Assembly: GCA_003170655.1 (NCBI GenBank)
Contig: PMYY01000071.1
Span: forward strand, 6,645-21,132
From: Nitrospiraceae bacterium
GTDB taxonomy: Bacteria; Nitrospirota; Thermodesulfovibrionia; Thermodesulfovibrionales; Dissulfurispiraceae
Reading direction: 5' to 3'
Length of the DNA: 14,488 bases
Made by a program: the position numbers and the translations under genes. Below are positions 7,467 to 14,488 of the stretch, piece by piece. Position 1 is the stretch's first letter. Each line of letters starts with the position of its first letter. The notes under the pieces were generated by a model. That model worked only from the letters and a program-made list of their open reading frames with translations. It searched no databases and was not told the DNA's origin.

Positions 7467-7753
7467 CTCAAATGCTTCCGCGCAACCTACAATAATATTT
7501 TCTGTTGACCGGAGTTCTGGTCCAGCTGCTTCGACGCATAATCAATCTTGATGCATGGCAAGCACTTGCGTGCCTCATACTCTGACATCCGGCAGCTGTC
7601 TTTAGATCTCTCAATAGGTGCAGCCTATGCTTATCCGTTTGCGATAGAAATAAACTATTGGATATGTCTCCCCGTCAAGCGTTATTTTTCAAAACCGGGT
7701 TTAATACCGCATTGGTGCGATAAATAACATTCATATTGTCGAAGGAGGCAGTA
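7467..7753. other. Gene-free gap of 287 bases upstream of the iron-sulfur protein gene
   Basis: No credible coding sequence. Small inverted repeats occur at 7507-7522 (GACC/GGTC ends), 7557-7574 (GGCA/TGCC ends with an inner mismatch), 7614-7628 (ATAGG/CCTAT) and 7708-7719 (CGCA/TGCG), none followed by a T-run. TTGCGA at 7639-7644 is a weak -35-like box without a good -10. The strong ribosome site GAAGGAGG is at 7741-7748. Confidence 0.5.
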
Positions 7754-9046
7754 ATGGCAAAGGACTACACCCAGATGTGGAGCAGCATCGGACTCAATCT
7801 CAAGGGGCATGATGGTCTGTTGACGGTTTTGACCGAGGCCTACAAGGGCATCTACCTATCTCAGAAGAACAGGCCCAAAGGCATGGATTATTTTGATTTC
7901 GTTATTTCTGAAGTCCACGGCCTGAGGATCGAAGAGATCTTCGAAGCAAAGAAGAGCGGTAAAAAGGTGATCGGAACCTTCTGCGTCTATGTTCCCGAGG
8001 AACTTGTACTTGCCGTCGACGGTGTATGTATCGGTCTGTGCGCGGGCGCTGATGTTGGCTCTGATGAGGCCGAGAAATATGTCCCCCGGAACACCTGCGC
8101 ACTTATCAAGGCATTTCTGGGATTTAAGCTCGCAGGGCTCTGTCCGTATGTTGAACTCACCGATCTCATAGTGGGCGAGACGACCTGCGATGGCAAGAAG
8201 AAGGCCTATGAGATATTCGACGAGATCACCAATAAGGTTTATGTCATGGAACTGCCGCACAAAAAAGGCGTCGACGGCAGGACTATGTGGAGGAATGAAA
8301 TAAAGCGGTTCGCAGACAAGCTCGAAGAGTTGACTGGCAATAAGATCACTCCTGAAAAACTCCTTGAATCCTCCAGGATAGTCAATGCAAAGAGGAAGGC
8401 ACTTCAGCGCTTGTCCGCGCTAAGGGCAGCCGATCCTTCACCTATTTCTGGTCTCGATGCTCTACTGATTAACCAGGTTTCGTTCTATGATGATCCGATA
8501 CGCTTTACAGCAAAGACGAATGAACTCTGCGACGAACTCGCAGAGCGCATCAAGGCTGGCTCCAGCGTTGCTGCAAAGGGCAGCCTGAGGGTGCTAATTT
8601 CAGGTTCGCCCATGGCGATCCCCAACTGGAAACTTCACGCCATCGTCGAAGGAAGCGGCGCAACGGTAGTGGGCGAAGAATCATGCGTGGGGGAGCGCAA
8701 TTTCAGGACTCTCCTTGACGAAAACTTCTCGTCAGTGGAACAGGGCATCGACAAGCTTTCTGAGCGCTCTCTGACAGTAGACTGCGCTTGTTTCACGCCA
8801 AACACCGAGCGTTTGGACAATATCGTCGAAATGACGAAGAGGCTCAAGGCCCAGGGCGTAATACATTATGCCCTTCAGTTCTGCACCCCGTATATGATGG
8901 AGGCCTTTAAGGCCAAAAAGACAGTCGACGCTATTGGGGTCCCGTTCCTTAGAATCGAGACCGATTACAGCATGGAGGATATGGGCCAGCTCACAACCAG
9001 GGTAGGCGCATTTCTCGAAATGATGCAGACGAGGGTCAATGCTTGA
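7754..9046 (+). CDS. 2-hydroxyacyl-CoA dehydratase-family iron-sulfur protein, YjiM / double-cubane-cluster type
   Basis: A 430-residue protein. The block GTFCVYVPEEL (74-84), PRNTCALIK (111-119) and VGETTCDGKKK (140-150) matches my memory of E. coli YjiM closely, and the end IETDYSMEDMGQLTTRV (401-417) matches the dehydratase D-subunit family. Eleven cysteines are present: 77, 92, 96, 115, 130, 145, 259, 311, 344, 346 and 377, several of which should ligate iron-sulfur clusters. Dehydratases of this family use two different subunits; here only one is encoded, next to its activator, which fits the homodimeric double-cubane cluster proteins known from Carboxydothermus. Such proteins use ATP-driven low-potential electrons for reductions; the natural substrate is unknown. 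ATG at 7754 is chosen because GAAGGAGG lies five bases upstream; an in-frame TTG at 7736 has nothing comparable. Confidence 0.85.
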   Translation: MAKDYTQMWSSIGLNLKGHDGLLTVLTEAYKGIYLSQKNRPKGMDYFDFVISEVHGLRIEEIFEAKKSGKKVIGTFCVYVPEELVLAVDGVCIGLCAGADVGSDEAEKYVPRNTCALIKAFLGFKLAGLCPYVELTDLIVGETTCDGKKKAYEIFDEITNKVYVMELPHKKGVDGRTMWRNEIKRFADKLEELTGNKITPEKLLESSRIVNAKRKALQRLSALRAADPSPISGLDALLINQVSFYDDPIRFTAKTNELCDELAERIKAGSSVAAKGSLRVLISGSPMAIPNWKLHAIVEGSGATVVGEESCVGERNFRTLLDENFSSVEQGIDKLSERSLTVDCACFTPNTERLDNIVEMTKRLKAQGVIHYALQFCTPYMMEAFKAKKTVDAIGVPFLRIETDYSMEDMGQLTTRVGAFLEMMQTRVNA

Positions 9047-9807
9047 TAGTTGCAGGCATTGATATTGGATCGCGTTATATAAAATTTGTTCTGGCCGAAG
9101 AGGGCCACATCATAGTTGCTGAAAAGAGAGAGACCGGCCATGACCCGCTGAATACCTGCCGTGACCTGATCGATCGAACCGCTCCGGCAAGTCCGGAGCG
9201 GATTGTCGCGACAGGTTACGGCCGTTATCTTATGGAGGTCCATGGAAATATTCCGACCATTACTGAAATAAAGGCTGTGGCCCGAGGCGCAAGGGCGGTG
9301 TTCTCTTCGTGCCGCACGGTTGTCGATATAGGTGGGCAAGACACCAAAGTCATTTCGCTCGATGATAAGGGCATGGTTTCCGGATTTGAAATGAACGACC
9401 GGTGCGCGGCAGGCACCGGCAGGTTTCTTGAGATCATGGCGCGCACCCTGGGATATTCAATCGAAGAGTTTGGCGCTTCCTGCGAAAGCCGGGAAGACAA
9501 GATGAGGAATGCGATAAAGATAAACAGCATGTGCACGGTCTTCGCCGAGTCAGAGGTGGTCGGACTCATTGCGAAAGGCATCCCAAGGGACGAAGTGGCC
9601 GCGGCCATTCATGATTCTATTGTCGGGAGGGTGATGTCGCTCATCCGAAGGGTCGGAGCGGACGATGACATAATTTTCGCAGGAGGCTGTGCCAGGAACG
9701 CATGTCTGGCGTCATTGCTCTCTGAGCGCCTTCAGAAGCCGATCCATATCAGCGAGACGCCCGAGATGCTTGCTGCGCTGGGTGCCGCTCTTTACGCGGC
9801 TTCCTGA
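9043..9807 (+). CDS. ATP-dependent activator/reductase of 2-hydroxyacyl-CoA dehydratase type (HgdC/YjiL family)
   Basis: A 254-residue ASKHA-fold ATPase. Phosphate-1 loop GIDIGSRYIK is at 5-14, the second nucleotide loop VDIGGQDTK at 94-102, and the adenosine region IFAGGCARN at 211-219. C121 in NDRCAAGTGRF and C164 in SMCTVFAESEV are the two cysteines that each subunit of the homodimer contributes to one shared [4Fe-4S] cluster. ATP hydrolysis drives electron transfer into the partner encoded just upstream. The start is TTG at 9043, overlapping the partner's TGA as TTGA, with GAGGG at 9031-9035; no other in-frame start codon is near, and the family begins right at this point. The tight overlap implies stoichiometric, coupled expression. 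Confidence 0.92.
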   Translation: MIVAGIDIGSRYIKFVLAEEGHIIVAEKRETGHDPLNTCRDLIDRTAPASPERIVATGYGRYLMEVHGNIPTITEIKAVARGARAVFSSCRTVVDIGGQDTKVISLDDKGMVSGFEMNDRCAAGTGRFLEIMARTLGYSIEEFGASCESREDKMRNAIKINSMCTVFAESEVVGLIAKGIPRDEVAAAIHDSIVGRVMSLIRRVGADDDIIFAGGCARNACLASLLSERLQKPIHISETPEMLAALGAALYAAS

Positions 9808-9822
9808 GGGGCATGCCCCTCA
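9805..9822. terminator. 18-bp perfect palindrome at the end of the activator gene
   Basis: A fully self-complementary sequence (TGAGGGGCA and its complement) that includes the activator stop codon TGA. It is followed by ATTTAT, a weak T-tract. It sits between converging genes and is probably an intrinsic terminator of the plus-strand operon; a protein-binding site is the alternative. Confidence 0.45.
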
Positions 9823-9880
9823 ATTTATACTCATGATTTAATGCAGGGGTTACTATTTCGCAGAAGAAGAGCAGTTATGA

Positions 9881-10837
9881 CTAAATTTTCCTTCCGGAAA
9901 CAAGAGCACTGTCTCCTATTATCGCGTGGCTGATCTTTCTGAATCCGAGCGATGACAGCCATCCCTTCATTTCCGGCACTGAGTACGATCTTCCGCCGGG
10001 GGTATTGACCAGCATGTTTACCGAAAAGAGCGAGCCATGGACCGGCTTGGTTCGGTCCGGTTCGATATAGTGCTCCTGAATGACCAGGAGGCCATTGCTG
10101 TTTAGCGCCGCACGTGCCTTTCCAAGTATTTTAAGGTTGTTGTCAGCCGAAAAGGAATGCAGTACCTGGCTGATGAATACGAGGTCATAGCCGCCGCCTA
10201 TATTATCTTCCAGGAAGTCGCCTTCGATGAACGAAATGTTATGGATCCCGGTCTTACCGACTAAATCTTTGGCAATAGCGATAGCAGAAGGGAGATCAAA
10301 GAGCGTGACTAAATTAATCTTTGGCGCCAGGTCCAGCGAATAGGTACCCGGTCCACCGCCGAGGTCGAGTGCTTTCTTTACGCCCTTCAGATCAATGACC
10401 TTGATGACCTCCACGGCCTTCATGACAGCGATGTTATGCATGCCCCTGATAAATGCGTCGGCCTCAAAAGACTTGCTGGCGGGCCGGCCCGACTTGACGA
10501 TCTCATCGAGGTTAGACCAGTTTGTCCATAGATGGTCGGCGTGGCGAAGGATATCCCCTTGGTAATAAGGAGTGCCTGTAACGAGCAGGTGATTGGCAGT
10601 AGGAGAGTTGCGGTATGCGGTTTTAGATTTCTTTAAGAGGCCGAGGCCTGCTACGGCATCGAGCAGTATCTCGGTCGCCCTGGGATCTGTCTTGATAAGG
10701 TCGGCTATTTCAGCCGAGGTTTTTGGAGTTCTGAGATAGTCGAAGACCCGCAGATTATTGGCGGTAAGCAAAACCCTCGCCTGCCAGTAGCTTCCCCAAA
10801 GCTTCCGTAACTCCTTGACCTCATCCTTAATATTCAT
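9881..10837 (-). CDS. SAM-dependent O-methyltransferase, COMT / CrtF-like family
   Basis: A 318-residue protein. Residues about 10-90 form a winged-helix dimerisation domain (SAEIADLIKTDPRATEILLDAVAGLGLL). The SAM-binding motif is ALDLGGGPGTYSLDLA at 156-171, the acidic residue following the next strand is D181, and EGDFLE is at 205-210. H227 in SQVLHSFS aligns with the catalytic histidine of plant-type O-methyltransferases. The C-terminal region around 280-318 (GRSYSVPEMKGWLSSLGF) is the usual family ending. Cytosolic; methylates a hydroxyl of a small molecule, substrate unknown. ATG at 10837 is chosen because upstream extensions would run into the glgP coding region; GGAG and a GAAGAAGA stretch precede it. 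It follows glgP by 23 bases, so it is likely the last gene of that operon. Similar genes occur in carotenoid, quinone and secondary-metabolite pathways. Confidence 0.8.
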   Translation of the reverse strand: MNIKDEVKELRKLWGSYWQARVLLTANNLRVFDYLRTPKTSAEIADLIKTDPRATEILLDAVAGLGLLKKSKTAYRNSPTANHLLVTGTPYYQGDILRHADHLWTNWSNLDEIVKSGRPASKSFEADAFIRGMHNIAVMKAVEVIKVIDLKGVKKALDLGGGPGTYSLDLAPKINLVTLFDLPSAIAIAKDLVGKTGIHNISFIEGDFLEDNIGGGYDLVFISQVLHSFSADNNLKILGKARAALNSNGLLVIQEHYIEPDRTKPVHGSLFSVNMLVNTPGGRSYSVPEMKGWLSSLGFRKISHAIIGDSALVSGRKI

Positions 10838-10860
10838 ATGGTCTTCTTCTCCATACGGCT

Positions 10861-12576
10861 TTATCTTATATAAGCTTCCGTGACGTAGAGCCTCATCATG
10901 CGGTGAGTGTTGAAGTAATAGGCGTTCTTTCCTATGGCGTTCTCCATGATCCTGATCCATATCTTCTTGTCAGAGTAGAAAGTAGGTATAATCGTCGACT
11001 CCAATTTGTAATACAGATCGTCGGCGTCACGAGCCGGGTCTGCGGGAACATCAGGCGAAGGGCCGATTGCCCAGCCTGTATAGTTTTCAATATGCCCTTC
11101 GATCCACCATCCGTCTAGCACGCTGAAATTAGGGACGCCGTTATGCGTGGCCTTCATCCCGCTGGTTCCTGATGCCTCGTGCGGGCGCATGGGCGTATTC
11201 AGCCATACATCCACACCTGAGATTAGCTTCAAGGCTTTATCCATGTCGTAGTTCTGTATGAAAACGATCTTCACCCGGTCCTTGAGGCGCTCACCGATCT
11301 CGACGATCCTCTGTATGAGGTCTTTACCAGCCTCATCCTTGGGATGGGCCTTGCCGGCGTAAATTATCTGAATCCTTCCCTCGCCTATGCGGGCCAGCCT
11401 CTCCGGATCCGAAAGCAGCAAGTCAGCCCTCTTGTATGCCGTAGCGCGGCGGGCGAACCCGATAGTCATGGTGTCGTAATTCATCCCTGCCTGGGTCTCC
11501 CTGTTTACGAAATCGATAAGGCCCTTCTTCGCCTCCATGTGGGCCCCCCACAACTCTTCATCCGGAATGCGGCCGACCCTGACGAAGATCTCGGGCTCGT
11601 TGGCCCAGCCGGGAAGGTATTTGTCATATAGGCGTTTGAAGCTATCGCAGGTCCAGGTAAACGAGTGCACGCCATTTGTGATCGCATGGATCTCGTAGCC
11701 GGGAAACATTCCCTTGGAGACCTCGCCGTGCTTTTTTGCTACTCCGTTGATATAATTGCTCAGGTTGATGCCGAGGATGGTCATGTTAAGGGAACTCTGT
11801 CCGGAGAATTCCTTGATCACTCGCATCGGGATGACATCGGAGTCGGTAAGGGTCTTTTCAGCAAGTTCATAGGGGAACTTGTCATGGCCCGCTTCCACAG
11901 GTGTGTGAGTAGTAAAGACGCAGAGGCCGCGCACTTTGTCGACGTCCCAGACAAGGCGTTCGTCCCAGACGTCCTCGATATTCTTCTTGTATCTCTTTAG
12001 CAGTTCCAGCGTCAGCAGGCTTGAATGGCCCTCGTTCATATGGTATTTCTTGATCTCGAAACCGAGTTGCTCAAGTACCCTTGTGCCGCCGATGCCGAGC
12101 ACTATCTCCTGCTTCAAACGGTACGTGGCATCCCCGCCATATAAACAGAGGGTTATCTCTCTGTCCTCGGGTGCGTTATCCGGGAGGTCGGTGTCAAGAA
12201 ATATTACCGGTAGCTTTCCGCCTGTGGCGCTTTCGACTACATAGAGCCACGGCGCTATCTGTACGTCTCTGGACTCGATGCCGACCGTAATCCGATCCGC
12301 CAGGCGAACCATGAAGTTTGCCGGATTCCATTCGTCGGGAAGCTCCTTCTGCCTCCCGAATGGGTCCAACTCCTGCTTGAAGAATCCCCTTTTGGTAAGT
12401 AGTGAAACTGCTACCATCGGCAGCCTCAGATCAGCCGCTGATTTGATAGTATCGCCCGCGAGCACGCCGAGACCGCCGCTGTAGGTCTTGATCTCGTTCT
12501 TGAGGCCGATTTCCATCGAGAAATATGCTATCTTGGGTTCCTTAATAAATGGATCTATTGATGTATATGTAGACAT
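10861..12576 (-). CDS. glgP: Alpha-glucan phosphorylase (glycogen/maltodextrin phosphorylase, GT35)
   Basis: A 571-residue cytosolic PLP enzyme that releases glucose 1-phosphate from alpha-1,4-glucans. Visible family features are YFSMEIGLKNEIKTYSGGLGVLAGD (in part, 18-42), KYHMNEGHSS at 177-186, HAITNGVHSFTW at 297-308, IIYAGKAHPKDEAG at 404-417, and MRPHEASGTSGMKAT at 463-477, with K475 the PLP lysine. The length is that of the short bacterial/archaeal type rather than the roughly 800-residue E. coli enzyme, and no DUF3417 N-terminal domain is present. ATG at 12576 has AAAGGAAGA upstream. The gene begins 18 bases after mqnD ends. Storage-glucan use is its clear role; a metabolic tie to the neighbouring quinone enzyme is not evident. 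Confidence 0.93.
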   Translation of the reverse strand: MSTYTSIDPFIKEPKIAYFSMEIGLKNEIKTYSGGLGVLAGDTIKSAADLRLPMVAVSLLTKRGFFKQELDPFGRQKELPDEWNPANFMVRLADRITVGIESRDVQIAPWLYVVESATGGKLPVIFLDTDLPDNAPEDREITLCLYGGDATYRLKQEIVLGIGGTRVLEQLGFEIKKYHMNEGHSSLLTLELLKRYKKNIEDVWDERLVWDVDKVRGLCVFTTHTPVEAGHDKFPYELAEKTLTDSDVIPMRVIKEFSGQSSLNMTILGINLSNYINGVAKKHGEVSKGMFPGYEIHAITNGVHSFTWTCDSFKRLYDKYLPGWANEPEIFVRVGRIPDEELWGAHMEAKKGLIDFVNRETQAGMNYDTMTIGFARRATAYKRADLLLSDPERLARIGEGRIQIIYAGKAHPKDEAGKDLIQRIVEIGERLKDRVKIVFIQNYDMDKALKLISGVDVWLNTPMRPHEASGTSGMKATHNGVPNFSVLDGWWIEGHIENYTGWAIGPSPDVPADPARDADDLYYKLESTIIPTFYSDKKIWIRIMENAIGKNAYYFNTHRMMRLYVTEAYIR

Positions 12577-12594
12577 TTGGTCTTCCTTTCTTTT

Positions 12595-13401
12595 TTATCC
12601 GCCGGCGCTTTTGGCCCGACCAAGCAATTCATTAAGCGAAGCAAGTCCTTCTTCTCCCATGTCGAGAGTAAATTCATTGACGTATAGTCCTATATGATTA
12701 TTTATAACGATTTCCGATAGCTCCTGCGAATATTTTTTTATGAAAGGCATCGCTTCATCTCGGTGGGCCATCGAATATTCGACGCTACTCCTTATGAGCT
12801 CTTCGATAATTTCTATCCTCGGGCCGAGGGACTTCTTGGCGATGATGCCTCCCAACGGAATAGGCAGCCCGGTTTCGTTTTCCCACCATTCCCCGAGGTC
12901 GACCACACGGGACAAACCGAATTCATGATAGGTGAACCTGCTTTCATGGATTATCAACCCAGCATCGACCTTGCCGGCTTTCACTGCCGCCGGAATTTCG
13001 TGAAATAGCATAGGCACTATAATCGAAGGCTTGGTCCCGTATGTTGCGTCGAAGAAGAGCTTTAGCAATAGATAGGCCGTGGTCATTTCACCGGGAATTG
13101 CGATGGTCTTATTGTTAAGGTCCTTCTCTGTGTAAGGCAGCTTCGATACGATCAGAGGTCCGCAGCCGCGGCCAAAAGCACCGCCCGAGCTCAGAAAACG
13201 GTAATAGTCCTGAAGGTGGAGGAGAGCATGGCAGGATATCTTTGTCACATCTAGAGCCCGGGCCATCGCAAGATGGTTCAGGGTCTCGACATCCTCTATA
13301 TGAAGCTCGAAATCGATGCCGCATGTGTCGATTACCCGGTTAACGAGGGCGTAGAATATAAAAGTATCATTTGGGCATGGGGAAAAACCGAGACTTATCA
13401 T
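12595..13401 (-). CDS. mqnD: 1,4-dihydroxy-6-naphthoate synthase, futalosine menaquinone pathway
   Basis: A 268-residue periplasmic-binding-protein-fold enzyme that converts cyclic de-hypoxanthine futalosine to 1,4-dihydroxy-6-naphthoate in menaquinone biosynthesis. The N-terminus LGFSPCPNDTFIFYAL (4-19) is typical of MqnD rather than of its paralog MqnA. Further features are KISCHALLHL at 54-63, GRGCGPLIVS at 77-86, IPGEMTTAYLL at 102-112, and LIIHESRFTYHE at 149-160, whose H152 corresponds to the proposed catalytic histidine. Length agrees with the family. ATG at 13401 is chosen because the conserved core begins three residues later; no good ribosome site precedes it, and an in-frame TTG at 13473 would add 24 non-conserved residues. 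It is the first gene of the minus-strand mqnD-glgP-methyltransferase unit. No other mqn gene is in the window. Confidence 0.9.
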   Translation of the reverse strand: MISLGFSPCPNDTFIFYALVNRVIDTCGIDFELHIEDVETLNHLAMARALDVTKISCHALLHLQDYYRFLSSGGAFGRGCGPLIVSKLPYTEKDLNNKTIAIPGEMTTAYLLLKLFFDATYGTKPSIIVPMLFHEIPAAVKAGKVDAGLIIHESRFTYHEFGLSRVVDLGEWWENETGLPIPLGGIIAKKSLGPRIEIIEELIRSSVEYSMAHRDEAMPFIKKYSQELSEIVINNHIGLYVNEFTLDMGEEGLASLNELLGRAKSAGG

Positions 13402-13557
13402 GATCTGAATTTTATCATTAAAAGGGGTGTGGTTTCTACAAATAACAAGTTTTCTCCGAAATATACATGACAAAGTAAAAAACAGGGAAAATAGGCAAAA
13501 ATAGTTATAATAATGACTTAAACGGCGATATCAGGCTTTATTTGGCTTTAACAGTCC

Positions 13558-13587
13558 TTGCTTGGGAAGTCATTTTCAGGGTATGAT
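13558..13587 (+). promoter_or_regulatory. Candidate groESL promoter
   Basis: TATGAT at 13582-13587 (5 of 6 to the -10 consensus) with TTGCTT at 13558-13563 as a weak -35, 18 bases apart. The -10 box abuts the CIRCE operator, the usual arrangement for HrcA repression. Confidence 0.5.
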
Positions 13588-13613
13588 TAGCACTCATCGA
13601 TATAGAGTGCTAA
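13587..13613. promoter_or_regulatory. CIRCE operator (HrcA-binding site)
   Basis: TTAGCACTC at 13587-13595 and GAGTGCTAA at 13605-13613 are perfect inverted repeats separated by nine bases, identical to the consensus CIRCE element. It lies 38 bases before groES. HrcA repression relieved by heat shock or chaperone titration is therefore expected. hrcA itself is not in the window. Confidence 0.97.
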
Positions 13614-13651
13614 CAACTTTTTATCAAACAACTAAGAAAAGGAGGCAGGTT

Positions 13652-13915
13652 ATGAAAATTAAACCGCTCAAGGACAGGGTCGTTATCAGGTCTTCCGAAG
13701 AGATGATGGAAAAGACAGCCGGTGGCATCTACGTTCCGGACGTCGCAAAAGAGAAACCCCAGAAGGGTACGGTCGAGGCAGTCGGAGTTGATGTTAAAGA
13801 GGTGAAGGCCGGCAACACCGTGCTTTTCGACAAGTACTCGGGCTCGAAGATCAAGCTCGATGACGTCGAGTACCTTATCGTCAAAGAAGAAGATCTTTTA
13901 GGCATTATCGAATAA
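13652..13915 (+). CDS. groES: Co-chaperonin GroES (short form)
   Basis: An 87-residue lid protein of the GroEL chaperonin. It begins MKIKPLKDRVVI, has the mobile-loop region around 17-33 (MMEKTAGGIYVPDVAKE), KGTVEAVG at 38-45, and ends VEYLIVKEEDLLGIIE. GroES is usually 94-97 residues; here the stretch between VEAVG and VKAGNTVLF is only VDVKE, so roughly nine residues that form the roof beta-hairpin in E. coli are missing. ATG at 13652 follows GGAGG at 13641-13645 with six bases between. It heads the CIRCE-controlled groESL operon and is 22 bases from groEL. The rest of the fold, including the mobile loop that binds GroEL, looks intact. Confidence 0.95.
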   Translation: MKIKPLKDRVVIRSSEEMMEKTAGGIYVPDVAKEKPQKGTVEAVGVDVKEVKAGNTVLFDKYSGSKIKLDDVEYLIVKEEDLLGIIE

Positions 13916-13937
13916 GGAACAGGAGGATACCACAATT

Positions 13938-14488
13938 ATGTCAGCCAAGCAGATTTTATTCAGCGATACCGCAAGACAGCAAATCCTGAAGGGCATCACC
14001 ACTCTGAGTGATGCCGTGAAGGCCACACTCGGTCCCAGGGGCAGGAATGTCATCATTGACAAGAAATTCGGTGCCCCTACCATCACTAAGGATGGCGTCA
14101 CCGTAGCAAAAGAGATCGAGCTCAAGGACCCCTATGAGAACATGGGCGCCCAGCTCCTGAGGGAAGTTGCTTCCAAGACCTCCGACGTTGCTGGCGACGG
14201 CACCACGACGGCAACCGTGCTCGCTTATGCCATCTACAAGGACGGCATGAAATATGTGACAGCAGGCGCCAACTCCATCGACATCAAGAGGGGCATCGAC
14301 AAGGCCGTCGAAACTGTTATCGGCGAGCTGAAGAGCATGTCCAAGCCGGTTGTCGAGAAGAAGGAGATCGCCCAAGTCGGCACTATTTCCGCAAATAACG
14401 ACCCTTCAATAGGCGAACTTATAGCCGAAGCGATGGACAAGGTCGGCAAAGATGGCGTAATCACCGTCGAAGAGGCAAAGAGCATGGC
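13938..14488 (+). CDS. groEL: Chaperonin GroEL, N-terminal part (cut by window edge)
   Basis: 183 complete codons are visible before the right edge; a full GroEL has about 545 residues. The N-terminal equatorial domain shows DAVKATLGPRGRNV, TITKDGVTVAKEIEL, the ATP-binding motif GDGTTTATVLA and AGANSIDIKRGIDKAV, followed by the start of the intermediate domain (GTISANNDPSIGELIAEAM, GVITVEEA). All visible ATP-site residues are conserved. AGGAGG at 13921-13926 is the ribosome site, rather far (11 bases) from ATG at 13938. It encodes the barrel of the ATP-driven protein-folding chamber, partner of the GroES upstream. Confidence 0.97.
   Translation, partial: MSAKQILFSDTARQQILKGITTLSDAVKATLGPRGRNVIIDKKFGAPTITKDGVTVAKEIELKDPYENMGAQLLREVASKTSDVAGDGTTTATVLAYAIYKDGMKYVTAGANSIDIKRGIDKAVETVIGELKSMSKPVVEKKEIAQVGTISANNDPSIGELIAEAMDKVGKDGVITVEEAKSM

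Noticed and set aside
7557..7574. Hairpin GGCA...TGCC as terminator of the ketosynthase gene
   Set aside because: The stem has an internal mismatch and no T-run follows it.
7754..9807. Classical (R)-2-hydroxyacyl-CoA dehydratase system or benzoyl-CoA reductase
   Set aside because: Both need at least two different non-activator subunits; only one is encoded here, and its motifs resemble YjiM.
10838..10960. N-terminal extension of the methyltransferase into the glgP gene
   Set aside because: The extra 41 residues are not family-like and overlap the conserved C-terminus of the phosphorylase; ATG at 10837 is sufficient.

Overview
The window looks like a piece of chromosome from an anaerobic Gram-negative bacterium of moderate G+C. 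The clues are a 2-hydroxyacyl-CoA-dehydratase-type iron-sulfur protein with its ATP-driven activator, a futalosine-route menaquinone enzyme (MqnD), an alpha-glucan phosphorylase, a CIRCE-controlled groESL operon and a UDP-GlcNAc 2-epimerase glycan operon. This mix would fit Thermodesulfobacteriota (former Deltaproteobacteria) or Nitrospirota. That placement is inference; no rRNA or other phylogenetic marker is complete here. No tRNA, rRNA, CRISPR array, IS element or prophage was seen.

Layout: (1) 1-5660, minus strand: a tightly coupled five-gene operon in transcription order wecB-type epimerase, multipass membrane protein of unknown function, processive family 2 glycosyltransferase, membrane-anchored bactofilin-like beta-helix protein, and a lipoprotein- or membrane-anchored-looking polysaccharide-deacetylase-like protein that runs off the left edge. 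Every junction overlaps (ATGA, 19 bp, TAATG, ATGA). (2) 5661-5982: divergent control region with promoter-like boxes and a terminator-like hairpin. (3) 5983-7466, plus strand: a small acyl carrier protein and a FabF-like ketosynthase, five bases apart. (4) 7467-7753: gap without a gene. (5) 7754-9807, plus strand: a YjiM-like / double-cubane-cluster-type protein and its ASKHA ATPase activator, overlapping by four bases and followed by an 18-bp perfect palindrome. (6) 9881-13401, minus strand: mqnD, glgP and a COMT/CrtF-type methyltransferase, closely spaced as one transcription unit. (7) 13402-13651: divergent region with a perfect CIRCE operator. (8) 13652-14488, plus strand: groES, then groEL cut by the right edge.

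How the parts work together: region 1 reads as a dedicated surface or secreted polysaccharide system. The epimerase would supply UDP-ManNAc, the glycosyltransferase would polymerise and possibly export, the beta-helix protein would scaffold, and the deacetylase-like protein would modify the product. Region 5 is a two-component low-potential reductase system in which ATP hydrolysis by the activator drives electrons into the partner. Regions 6 and 8 are mostly housekeeping (quinone, storage glucan, protein folding). Two large genes are cut by the window edges: the deacetylase-like gene on the left and groEL on the right.

The points I consider most worth a second look are the bactofilin-containing glycan operon, the lone dehydratase-type subunit with its activator, the short GroES that lacks the usual roof-hairpin segment, and the attenuator-like leader in front of the acyl carrier protein.
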